A stretch of DNA of 5,523 nucleotides from MGOM01 sp035455265 (GCA_035455265.1 DATIFK010000032.1:1-5523); one strand, 5' to 3'. Positions 1 to 5,523 are shown, counted from the first letter of the stretch. Numbers and translations: made by a program. The notes: a model not told the origin generated them from the letters alone.

Positions 1-435
1 GGAAGGGGTCAGGGACGGCCCGGCGGTGGAGGTAATCGCCGACGTGCCCGTGGGCGTTGGTGTGGCGGACAATCCCCCCGTTGGCGAGGCCGTTGGTGTC
101 GCCGACGGCGTCCGAGTCGGACAGACCTGGCCCAGCAGGAGGCAATCCTCGGACTCGACGAACGGCAATCCGCCCAGCCCGAGGTCCCCCAGGGCTTCCT
201 CGACGATGGCCGGCAGGAGCCTCGCCACTGGTTGGAAGGTCCACGGGCCGTACTCGGCCCGCAACCGCGAGCCGGACTCGACGGGTTGGGCCGGCTCCGG
301 GAAGGGCGCTTCCATGGCGACCTGGCCGCACAGCAGGAGCGCCAAGAAGATGACCAACGCCAGCAGGAGCAGGGACAGCAATCCCCGCCGTCGGTCTCGG
401 GCTTGTTCCGGGCTCGGGCGCGCGTCCTCGGTCAC
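1..435 (-). CDS. Membrane-anchored protein with Thr/Pro/Ser-rich linker (partial, C-terminus off the left edge)
   Basis: This is an open frame of 145 codons starting at GTG (435-433) and still open at base 1, with strong G/C preference at third codon positions. Residues 13-17 are basic (RDRRR) and are followed by a Leu-rich hydrophobic stretch at about 19-36, which suggests an N-in signal anchor or an uncleaved signal peptide. Cys36 follows Leu-Leu-Leu, which does not fit a lipobox. Residues 40-105 are a small, probably extracytoplasmic segment with two Cys (98 and 105) that could form a disulfide. From about residue 107 the chain becomes a Thr/Pro/Ser/Ala-rich linker, a type common before surface domains in Chloroflexota and other monoderm-like bacteria. 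The main domain lies outside the window, so no function can be given. The start lies seven bases after the kinase stop, implying co-transcription and perhaps a shared sensory job (inference). A weak GGGA precedes the start. The upstream ATG at 446-444 is unusable because its frame stops after four codons. Confidence 0.72.
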   Translation of the reverse strand, partial: MTEDARPSPEQARDRRRGLLSLLLLALVIFLALLLCGQVAMEAPFPEPAQPVESGSRLRAEYGPWTFQPVARLLPAIVEEALGDLGLGGLPFVESEDCLLLGQVCPTRTPSATPTASPTGGLSATPTPTGTSAITSTAGPSLTPS

Positions 436-442
436 CCGACTC

Positions 443-2380
443 TCATCCCTGGGCTCCCGCCCGCTCGGCCGCGTCCGTCATCGGCTCCTCGCTCTCCTCG
501 TCCGGGCGCTGGTTGGGGAGGCTAATGGTGAAGGTGGTTCCCACGCCGACCTGGCTGTCGACCTCGATCTTCCCCTCGTGGCGGGCGATGATGCCATAAC
601 TAACCGCCAGGCCCATCCCGGTGCCCTGGCCCTCCGGCTTGGTGGTGAAAAACGGCTCGAAGATGCGGGGCAGATGCTCCGCCTGGATACCGCGTCCGGT
701 GTCCTGGATCGTCAGGATCGATTGATCGCCTTCAGTGCCCAGCCGCACGCGCAGCTTTCCGCCGTCGGGCATGGCCTGGACGGCGTTCTGAATCAGATTG
801 ATGAGCACCTGCTGGATCTGCTGCGGATCGATCAGGCCCATGGCGGGGTCGACCGGCCAATCCGTCTCGACCGCCACGTTGCCCTTGCGCAGCAGGAACC
901 CCGTCAGGCGCAGCGCGCCCTCGACGCTCTGCCGCAGGTCGCGCCATTCCATCGTCGGGGTCGATTGGCGAGCGAAGACCAGCAGGTCGGCCACGATCGA
1001 ATTGGCGCGCGAGGCATTGTCGCGAATGGTCTGGAGGGCGTCGGCCTGCGAGCTCGCCGCCGGGGCGTCTTCGAGCATCTCCTCGGCCATGCCCTTGATG
1101 ACGCCCAGCGGGTTCTTCACGTCGTGGACGATCCCGGCTGCCAGCTGGCCGACGGCCGCCAGTTTCTCGGACTGGACGAGCTGCTGCTGCGCCGCCCGCA
1201 GTCGGTCGTACATTTCCGCCAGCTGGCGGTTGTTCTCGATCGCTTCGGCGTACAGGCGTTGGGCTTCGGCGGTCCGGGCCTGCAGGCGCTCGGTCATGGC
1301 GTCGAAGGCTTGCGCCAGCTCGCCGATTTCGTCGTCGCGCGTCAGACCGCTGCTCTGCTCGAGGTCCCCCTGCGCCACGGTCTGGGCCATCGAGCGCAGG
1401 CGCAGGATCGGGCGGGCGATGCTCTGGGCCAGGCCGTAGCCCAGGATGATCATGGCGACCGTGCCCAGGGCGAAGACCAGGCTGAAGACGTCGCGGCTGG
1501 TGGCCTCGGTCGCGACCAGGAAGTTGCTCGGCAGGGCCACACCCAGCGCCCCCATCCACTGCCCGCGCGCCAGCCAGGGCGAATAGGCGGCCTGATAGTC
1601 GCGGGACCAGAGAGAGAACTCGCGGAAGCGGACGGAGTCGATGGCCTGGGCCTGGTCGGCGGGCAACGCCCAGGTGGGCGAATCGCTGTCGGGCGTCTCG
1701 AAGGTCGTGGCGAGCGTGACGCCGTCTGGTCCTTGCAGGATGATGTCGGCCAGGGCCTCGGCCTTGAGACCATCCACCAACGAGGTCAGGCGCGTGCCGA
1801 CGAGCAGCACGCCCGTCAGACCGCCAGCCTCATTCCGTACCGGGGCGCTGGTGAACAGGAAGGTCCCCGAGCGGGTGGCGATCACGCCGACGAACTTGTC
1901 CCCACTGGCGTCGGTCTCGCCCCGCAAGACGCGGTCGACGATCGCCTCGCCGGCGAAGGACGACCCATGCGTCACGACGTAGGAATTCGAGGCGGGATCG
2001 AGGACCATGCCCAGGACTTCTGCGCCGTTGCGGTCGAGGGCGATGACGGCCTGAGAAAGGCCGTTGACGGCGATGGGTTGGAGCAGGGTCAGGAGTTGGC
2101 GTTCGTCGCCGGCCTCCAGCGCCTCGGGGACGCCGGCGCTGAAAGCCATCAGGCGCAGCGTCTCCAGGTGGACGCGCTCGCGGCGCACGATCCCGTCGGC
2201 GGCGACGCGGCCGGCTTCGTACAGCTGGTTGACAAAGCGTTCGCGCACCGACGACGTCACCAGACGAGTGACGACGAAGGTCCCGACCATCGCCGTGACG
2301 AGGGTCAGGACGACGTAAGGGACGATGAGTTGGGCGCGCAGCCCCGCCAGTCGGACGCGCCAGCTCGAAGGCTGCAGCAC
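443..2380 (-). CDS. Membrane sensor histidine kinase (Cache-like sensor, HAMP, HisKA, HATPase_c)
   Basis: This 645-residue kinase, counted from GTG 2380, autophosphorylates on His and passes phosphate to a response regulator. TM1 is at about 18-37. An extracytoplasmic region follows at about 43-295; two PAS-like stretches (near 112-125 and 212-227) suggest a double-Cache ligand sensor. TM2 is at about 298-316, HAMP at 317-369 and a coiled coil at about 363-405. The H-box reads HDVKNPL, with the phospho-acceptor at His419. The ATPase motifs are all intact: N-box NLIQNA (N528, N532), G1 DTGRGI (560-565), F-box FEPFF (574-578) and G2 GTGMGL (586-591). The C-terminal tail after residue 624 is acidic. 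The start was chosen because a perfect AAGGAGG lies eight bases upstream of GTG 2380. In-frame ATGs at 2467 and 2521 would add 29 or 47 residues of unconvincing sequence and have poorer ribosome sites. No receiver-domain gene is present in the window, so the partner is elsewhere. The ligand cannot be told from sequence. The family call is certain; the sensor subtype is inference. Confidence 0.95.
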   Translation of the reverse strand: MLQPSSWRVRLAGLRAQLIVPYVVLTLVTAMVGTFVVTRLVTSSVRERFVNQLYEAGRVAADGIVRRERVHLETLRLMAFSAGVPEALEAGDERQLLTLLQPIAVNGLSQAVIALDRNGAEVLGMVLDPASNSYVVTHGSSFAGEAIVDRVLRGETDASGDKFVGVIATRSGTFLFTSAPVRNEAGGLTGVLLVGTRLTSLVDGLKAEALADIILQGPDGVTLATTFETPDSDSPTWALPADQAQAIDSVRFREFSLWSRDYQAAYSPWLARGQWMGALGVALPSNFLVATEATSRDVFSLVFALGTVAMIILGYGLAQSIARPILRLRSMAQTVAQGDLEQSSGLTRDDEIGELAQAFDAMTERLQARTAEAQRLYAEAIENNRQLAEMYDRLRAAQQQLVQSEKLAAVGQLAAGIVHDVKNPLGVIKGMAEEMLEDAPAASSQADALQTIRDNASRANSIVADLLVFARQSTPTMEWRDLRQSVEGALRLTGFLLRKGNVAVETDWPVDPAMGLIDPQQIQQVLINLIQNAVQAMPDGGKLRVRLGTEGDQSILTIQDTGRGIQAEHLPRIFEPFFTTKPEGQGTGMGLAVSYGIIARHEGKIEVDSQVGVGTTFTISLPNQRPDEESEEPMTDAAERAGAQG

Positions 2381-2388
2381 CTTGCCGG

Positions 2389-2395
2389 CCTCCTT
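2389..2395 (-). promoter_or_regulatory. Shine-Dalgarno site AAGGAGG setting the kinase start
   Basis: On the minus strand this is the full consensus AAGGAGG, eight bases before GTG 2380. It is the strongest ribosome site in the window. It argues that translation starts at GTG 2380 and not at the upstream in-frame ATGs at 2467 or 2521. Confidence 0.7.
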
Positions 2396-2534
2396 CAACG
2401 GTCCTGGTTTGTGGCCGTTGGGTCGAATGACCTCATCGGCCACGCGGTGGATCCCAGTCGAGTCCATTATCCCTGTAGACGGCCCCTCGGGCCACCAGCC
2501 ACGAGGTGGGCCGGGTCGCACTTATGTCGAGTTA

Positions 2535-2570
2535 GCGGCACTTTCGCCGCCAGGCCCAGCTCCGCCTGGC
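2535..2570. repeat. Two overlapping small inverted repeats
   Basis: GCGGC (2535-2539) pairs with GCCGC (2546-2550) around a six-base loop. GCCAGGC (2549-2555) pairs with GCCTGGC (2564-2570) around an eight-base loop. The two stems share bases 2549-2550, so both cannot form completely in one molecule. They lie in the gap between divergent genes and could be an operator or leader structure. In DNA this GC-rich, short stems also arise by chance. Confidence 0.35.
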
Positions 2571-2790
2571 CATCCTTTGCCAAGCAGGCTCTACGTTAAA
2601 GATAGGGACGAAGACGGCCTGTAGACCTTCCAACTTCCCTACACCCTGGGTGCACGGAAAGTACCGAAGGGGGTTGCCATCGGGCATTTCGGGGTTAGAC
2701 TCCTTCACCTCGCACGGCCCATCCGAGACGATCCCCAGAGCAGACCAAGGGCCAGCCGCCGACGGGGGACCTCCGTCTGCTTTCCTGGCT

Positions 2791-2796
2791 AGGTGA
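2791..2796 (+). promoter_or_regulatory. Shine-Dalgarno site AGGTGA for the BtrH-like gene
   Basis: AGGTGA matches the 3' part of the consensus ribosome site and ends three bases before GTG 2800. It supports that GTG over a competing GTG at 2793, which lies inside this same motif and opens another reading frame. Confidence 0.55.
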
Positions 2797-2799
2797 AGC

Positions 2800-4032
2800 G
2801 TGACCAGCGAAGCCCAGGCCTTGGCCTTGGACGGCTTCCGTCCTTTCATCGCCCGACAGTCCGAGGCCGGCGCCTTGCGCGCCGCCCTGGACTTCCTGGG
2901 CGTGCGCGGCCTGGACGGCCATCCGCTGAGCGAAGCCATGCTGTTCGGCGTCGGCGGCGGGGTGGGCATGAGCTACTTCGTCTTCGAGTACAAAGCCGTC
3001 AAACTCAAGACCCTGACCTTGGGGACTCGCATCACGACCATCGAGGAATCGTCGCGGCCCCAATTCCTCCAGACCGTGTGCGAGCGACTGGGGGTGCCGA
3101 ACCAGGCCCACCATTCGTCCAGCCCTTCGGCCGCCGACCAGGCGTTGTCGGAGGCGCTGGGCCGCGGCTTGCCGGCGATCGCCTGGCTCGACCTTTCCGG
3201 CCCACCGTATGCCTTCCCGGCGACGGCGGACTACGCTACCCACGTCATCACGCGGATGACCGATGACGACGTGGTCGTCGCCGGGCGCTCGCGACGCGGC
3301 CTGACGCTCAGCCGGGAGGCGTTCGCCGCCGCCCGCCTCTCGATGGGGGTTCCCAAGTCGCGCGTGATGGTCGTCGAGAAGCCGGATCATCTCCAACCTC
3401 TGGTCCCGGCGATCCGGTTGGGGATTCGCGACGGCGTCCGACAGATGCTCGGTGGAGTGGACATCGGCCGCTACCGCGGCAACTTCGGGCTGCGGGCCCT
3501 TCAGAAGTGGGCCGACCTGCTGACGAACGAGCGCGAGCCGAAGGGTTGGCCGCGCTTCTTCCCCCGAGGCCGGGACCTGCTGGCGGCGCTGACGGCGATC
3601 TACTGCCAGATCGAGCTGCGCGGGCGCGGCGGCGGCGCCTTCCGCGGCCTGTACGCGGAGTTCCTGCATGAGGCGGCCAGCCTCTTGAAGAAGCCGGCCC
3701 TCGACGAAGCGGCCGAGGTCTACCGTCGTTCGGGGCGCGCCTGGTCCTCCTTGGCCCAGGCGGCCCTGCCCTCCAACCAGGCCGGCCTGGCAGCGCTGCG
3801 CCAGTTGATTCGGGAGCGCGAGGATGCCCTGGAGAAGGACGGACCCGAAGGCCTCGAGCTGGCCCGCTCGCTCATCCCCAAGGAGCGCAACCTGCGCCGG
3901 AAGCTGGAGACAAGCTTCCCGCTCGACCCTCCGTCCACCACCGATCTCCTGGCGGATCTCAGCCGTCGCGTGCGCGCCATCCACGACCTGGAGGAGAGCG
4001 CGATTGGGATCTTGAAGAGGGTTGTGCGGTGA
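2800..4032 (+). CDS. BtrH N-terminal-like / DUF4872 family protein
   Basis: This is a 410-residue soluble protein with no signal peptide or membrane segment. Residues 20-60 resemble the BtrH N-terminal domain: a GALRAAL segment (24-30), then HPLSEAMLFGVGGGVGMSYF (41-60), the family's signature Ser-Glu plus Gly-rich turn. Residues 121-180 fit the rest of that papain-like fold, including W-L-D-L (129-132) and His148 before a beta hairpin. Residues 205-320 resemble DUF4872, notably GGGAFRGLYAEFLHEAA (277-293) and a Trp (315) near the end of the domain. The tail from 330 is helical and charged. BtrH transfers an acyl side chain from a carrier protein to the antibiotic ribostamycin; relatives outside such clusters have no known substrate, and no carrier protein or antibiotic genes are seen here. 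The expected His-Cys before G-A-L is replaced by Gln-Ser (20-21), so activity is uncertain. Family assignment rests on remembered motifs, not a search. Confidence 0.82.
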   Translation: MTSEAQALALDGFRPFIARQSEAGALRAALDFLGVRGLDGHPLSEAMLFGVGGGVGMSYFVFEYKAVKLKTLTLGTRITTIEESSRPQFLQTVCERLGVPNQAHHSSSPSAADQALSEALGRGLPAIAWLDLSGPPYAFPATADYATHVITRMTDDDVVVAGRSRRGLTLSREAFAAARLSMGVPKSRVMVVEKPDHLQPLVPAIRLGIRDGVRQMLGGVDIGRYRGNFGLRALQKWADLLTNEREPKGWPRFFPRGRDLLAALTAIYCQIELRGRGGGAFRGLYAEFLHEAASLLKKPALDEAAEVYRRSGRAWSSLAQAALPSNQAGLAALRQLIREREDALEKDGPEGLELARSLIPKERNLRRKLETSFPLDPPSTTDLLADLSRRVRAIHDLEESAIGILKRVVR

Positions 4033-4036
4033 AGAC

Positions 4037-4110
4037 GAGTCGTCAGTCATCAGTCATCAGTCTTCAGTCAATCGCTTGACTGATAACTGACAACTGATGA
4101 CTGATGACTC
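4037..4110. repeat. Heptamer-built long hairpin (TCAGTNN family)
   Basis: The left arm (4037-4071) and right arm (4076-4110) are inverted copies around the loop TCGC. Of 35 positions, 30 are Watson-Crick pairs and one is a G-T wobble; the mismatches fall in two short clusters. Each arm is a head-to-tail run of heptamers with a fixed TCAGT core and two variable bases, such as CAGTCAT, CAGTCTT and, from the right arm read in reverse complement, CAGTTGT and CAGTTAT. The element begins four bases after the upstream stop and ends three bases before the first candidate start (GTG 4114) of the next gene. It lacks a following T-run, so it is not a canonical terminator, though it could slow polymerase or protect mRNA ends. 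Short heptamer arrays of this sort are known from cyanobacteria and other bacteria; the family here is my inference. Confidence 0.88.
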
Positions 4111-4116
4111 CTTGTG

Positions 4117-4120
4117 AGGA
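4117..4120 (+). promoter_or_regulatory. Shine-Dalgarno site AGGA for the propeller gene
   Basis: AGGA, within GAGGAAG, ends five bases before ATG 4126. This selects ATG 4126 over the in-frame GTG 4114, whose upstream bases belong to the hairpin repeat and contain no purine-rich site. Confidence 0.55.
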
Positions 4121-4125
4121 AGCCA

Positions 4126-5217
4126 ATGACCACGGACACTCCCCAGCGCGGCGACGTCATCCTCATGGTGGGCACCAGGAAGGGCGGCTTCTTGTTCTGG
4201 AGTGACGAGCGCCGCCGCGACTGGCGCCGCAAGGCGGTCCACGCAGGCTGGATGGTGCATCACATGAGCTTCGAGGCGGGGCATGCCTCGATCTACGCCG
4301 CCACGAACGGCGAGGTTTTCGGCGCGCTGGTGCAGCGCTCGGACGACTTCGGCGAGACGTGGACGGCGCGCAGCGAGAAGCTGGACTACCCTGCCGATTC
4401 GCCCCACCGCGTGCGCAAGGTCTGGCACGTCCTGCCCGGCGGCCCGGCCACACCGCAGCGCGTCTACGCCGGGGTGGAGCGCGCCGGGTTGTTCCAGAGC
4501 GACGACCGCGGCGATACCTGGCATGTCGTCGACGGCCTGACATCGCACCCGAGCGGTGACCAGTGGCAGCCGGGCAACGGCGGTCTGTGCCTGCACTCGC
4601 TGGTCGTCGATCCGAGCGACACCCAACGCCTGTACGTCGGCATCTCCGCCGTCGGCGTCTTCCGCAGCGACGACGGCGGAGGCACCTGGCAGACCAAGAA
4701 CAAGGGCGTGCGCGCCGACTTCCTGCCGGACCCCTTCCCCGAGTTCGGCCAGTGCGTGCACAAGCTGCGCCTGCACCCGGCGCGGCCCGACGTTCTGTAC
4801 CAGCAAAACCACTGCGGCGTCTACCGCAGCGACGACCGCGGCGACAGCTGGGTGGACATCAGCGAGGGCCTGCCGAGCCGCTTCGGCTTCCCTCTGGCGA
4901 TCCACGCTTACGATCCGGACACGATCTACGTCGTGCCACATGACGACAACCGCCTCGTGCCCGAAGGGCGCATGACCGTCTGGCGCTCGCGCGACCGCGG
5001 CTCGAGCTGGAAACCCCTGACCGAGGGGCTGCCCGAAGGTGCCTACCTCACCCTGCTGCGCGAAGCGATGGACACGGATTCGTGCGACCGCTGCGGGGTC
5101 TACGCCGGCACCGAGACCGGGCAGGTGTTCTTCAGCCGCGATGAGGGCGACACCTGGGAACTCCTGGCGGACCTCCTGCCGCCGGTGTATTCGGTGTCCA
5201 CCGGCCGCGTCGGTTGA
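4126..5217 (+). CDS. Cytoplasmic Asp-box (BNR) beta-propeller protein, sialidase-like fold
   Basis: This 363-residue protein carries six Asp-box motifs (S-x-D-x-G-x-T/S-W) starting at residues 72, 125, 181, 235, 288 and 337, spaced about 49-56 residues, as in six-bladed BNR propellers. It has no signal peptide or transmembrane segment, so it should act in the cytoplasm, unlike secreted sialidases. I do not see the sialidase arginine triad, so glycosidase activity should not be assumed. Strongly motif-like segments include QPGNGGLCLHSLVVDP (148-163), GQCVHKLRLHP (208-218), QQNHCGVYRSDD (226-237), LPSRFGF (249-255) and LPPVYSV (351-357). These look like a conserved family of BNR-repeat proteins annotated as hypothetical or exo-alpha-sialidase. 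Cysteines occur at 155, 210, 230, 320 and 323, the last two as C-D-R-C. A MoaD/ThiS gene follows after three bases, a pairing I recall from other bacteria, suggesting a joint function. Substrate and reaction are unknown. Confidence 0.9.
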   Translation: MTTDTPQRGDVILMVGTRKGGFLFWSDERRRDWRRKAVHAGWMVHHMSFEAGHASIYAATNGEVFGALVQRSDDFGETWTARSEKLDYPADSPHRVRKVWHVLPGGPATPQRVYAGVERAGLFQSDDRGDTWHVVDGLTSHPSGDQWQPGNGGLCLHSLVVDPSDTQRLYVGISAVGVFRSDDGGGTWQTKNKGVRADFLPDPFPEFGQCVHKLRLHPARPDVLYQQNHCGVYRSDDRGDSWVDISEGLPSRFGFPLAIHAYDPDTIYVVPHDDNRLVPEGRMTVWRSRDRGSSWKPLTEGLPEGAYLTLLREAMDTDSCDRCGVYAGTETGQVFFSRDEGDTWELLADLLPPVYSVSTGRVG

Positions 5218-5220
5218 GGC

Positions 5221-5496
5221 ATGCCGGTCCGGGTTCACATTCCCTCGATGCTGCGCCACGCCTACGGAACGCAGTCCATCGAGACGGTCGAGGCGGACTC
5301 CATCGGCGGCCTGGCGGAAGCCCTCGACGCCCGTTTCCCCGGCCTGCGCCAGCGCCTGTTGGAGCCGAGCGGACGGCTGCGTCGCTACGTTCACGTTTTC
5401 GTCAACGGTGAAGATGCCCGCCGCGAAGCGTCCCCGGACACGGGGCTCGCTGCGGACGCCGAGGTCTGGATCGTGGGAAATGTGGCGGGAGGGTAG
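5221..5496 (+). CDS. MoaD/ThiS family ubiquitin-like protein with C-terminal Gly-Gly
   Basis: This 91-residue protein has the usual length and pattern of the beta-grasp sulfur-carrier family. The first strand VRVHIP is at 3-8, the main helix at about 27-48, the strand YVHVFVNGEDAR at 56-67, the late strand AEVWIVG at 80-86, and the chain ends in Gly90-Gly91. In MoaD and ThiS an E1-like enzyme adenylates the free C-terminal glycine, which then becomes a thiocarboxylate; archaeal relatives (SAMPs) can also be conjugated to proteins. No E1-like, MoaE or ThiG gene is in the window, so it need not serve molybdopterin or thiamine synthesis. ATG 5221 is the only sensible start because a stop lies two codons upstream in frame and the first strand begins at residue 3. 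GAGG sits only one base before it, so translation probably depends on coupling to the propeller gene three bases upstream. Confidence 0.88.
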   Translation: MPVRVHIPSMLRHAYGTQSIETVEADSIGGLAEALDARFPGLRQRLLEPSGRLRRYVHVFVNGEDARREASPDTGLAADAEVWIVGNVAGG

Positions 5497-5500
5497 AGGA

Positions 5501-5523
5501 GTGGTCAGTGGTCAGTGGTCAGT
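5501..5523. repeat. Heptamer tandem repeat GTGGTCA, cut by the window edge
   Basis: Three perfect tandem copies of GTGGTCA plus GT begin four bases after the MoaD-like stop. In the register CAGTGGT the unit shares the TCAGT core and heptamer period of the hairpin at 4037-4110. It is probably the left arm of a second such element continuing to the right of the window. Confidence 0.8.

Larger units (their letters stand above)
2381..2799. other. Divergent intergenic region between the kinase and the BtrH-like gene
   Basis: These 419 bases separate two divergent genes and must hold both promoters unless one gene is read from further away. I see no convincing gene. Minus-strand GATAAT at 2471-2466 resembles a -10 box and would give the kinase a leader of roughly 80 bases, but the hexamer 17 bases upstream (TGGCCC) is a poor -35. 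On the plus strand TTGCCA (2577-2582) matches a -35 in five of six positions, yet no good -10 lies 16-18 bases downstream. Small inverted repeats occur at 2492-2509 (CCACC/GGTGG), 2535-2550, 2549-2570 and 2761-2777 (GACGG/CCGTC). If the kinase really started at ATG 2467 the gap would shrink to about 330 bases. Confidence 0.5.

Noticed and set aside
319..402. Lipoprotein signal in the partial left-edge protein
   Set aside because: A Cys ends the hydrophobic stretch, but the residue before it is Leu instead of Gly, Ala or Ser, so it does not make a proper lipobox.
26..2599. 857-codon plus-strand ORF
   Set aside because: It lies opposite the histidine kinase and the anchored-protein gene, whose domain motifs are unmistakable. 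Its product is a low-complexity mix of Arg, Gly, Ala, Leu and Asp with no recognisable domain, as expected for the antisense of GC-rich coding DNA.
2695..4050. 451-codon minus-strand ORF
   Set aside because: It is antisense to the BtrH-like gene along its whole length and its sequence has no fold-like pattern. It is a composition shadow.
4076..4108. Promoter with -35 TTGACT inside the hairpin
   Set aside because: TTGACT matches a -35 in five of six bases, but no -10-like hexamer lies 16-18 bases downstream, and the match is a by-product of the TCAGT-type heptamers.
4037..4110. CRISPR array or rho-independent terminator
   Set aside because: There are no unique spacers of CRISPR length between repeats, and the hairpin is AT-mixed with no T-run after either arm. 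A tandem-heptamer inverted repeat describes it better.
4114..4125. GTG 4114 as start of the propeller gene
   Set aside because: It is in frame, but no ribosome site precedes it and it nearly abuts the hairpin repeat. ATG 4126 has AGGA at good spacing.
4126..5217. True exo-alpha-sialidase
   Set aside because: Asp-boxes are fold markers and not catalytic. No signal peptide and no recognisable arginine triad with a Tyr/Glu nucleophile pair was seen.
4057..5394. 445-codon minus-strand ORF
   Set aside because: It is antisense to the propeller and MoaD-like genes. Its C-terminus (VISCQLSV-like) is simply translation of the heptamer repeat, a tail familiar from mis-called hypothetical proteins.

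Overview
The window comes from a very GC-rich bacterial chromosome. Third codon positions in all five genes are almost entirely G or C, and each gene has a long spurious ORF on its opposite strand. Chloroflexota (Anaerolineae or Caldilineae-like) is my best guess, but it is inference. It rests on a signal-anchored protein with a Thr/Pro/Ser tail, heptameric TCAGTNN repeats in the intergenic gaps, and a BtrH-like/DUF4872 protein next to a cytoplasmic Asp-box propeller and a MoaD/ThiS protein. There is no marker gene to confirm it.

Left part, minus strand (1-2380). A membrane sensor histidine kinase (443-2380) is followed seven bases later by a GTG-started gene that runs off the left edge (1-435). 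That second gene encodes a membrane-anchored protein with a Thr/Pro/Ser-rich extracytoplasmic linker. The two look like one transcription unit. No response regulator is visible.

Middle (2381-2799). This is a divergent intergenic region of about 420 bases. It carries small overlapping inverted repeats and only weak promoter-like sequences.

Right part, plus strand (2800-5523). First comes a 410-residue BtrH N-terminal-like/DUF4872 protein. Next is a 4-bp-loop hairpin with 35-base arms built from heptamers. Then come a signal-less six-Asp-box beta-propeller protein and, three bases after its stop, a 91-residue MoaD/ThiS ubiquitin-fold protein ending in Gly-Gly. Just after that last stop another heptamer array of the same family begins and is cut by the window edge.

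The most interesting points are the tight pairing of an Asp-box propeller with a diglycine-tailed ubiquitin-like protein, a set of blade-equivalent histidines in that propeller, the apparent loss of the Cys in the BtrH-like protein, and the matching heptamer repeats flanking the propeller-MoaD pair.
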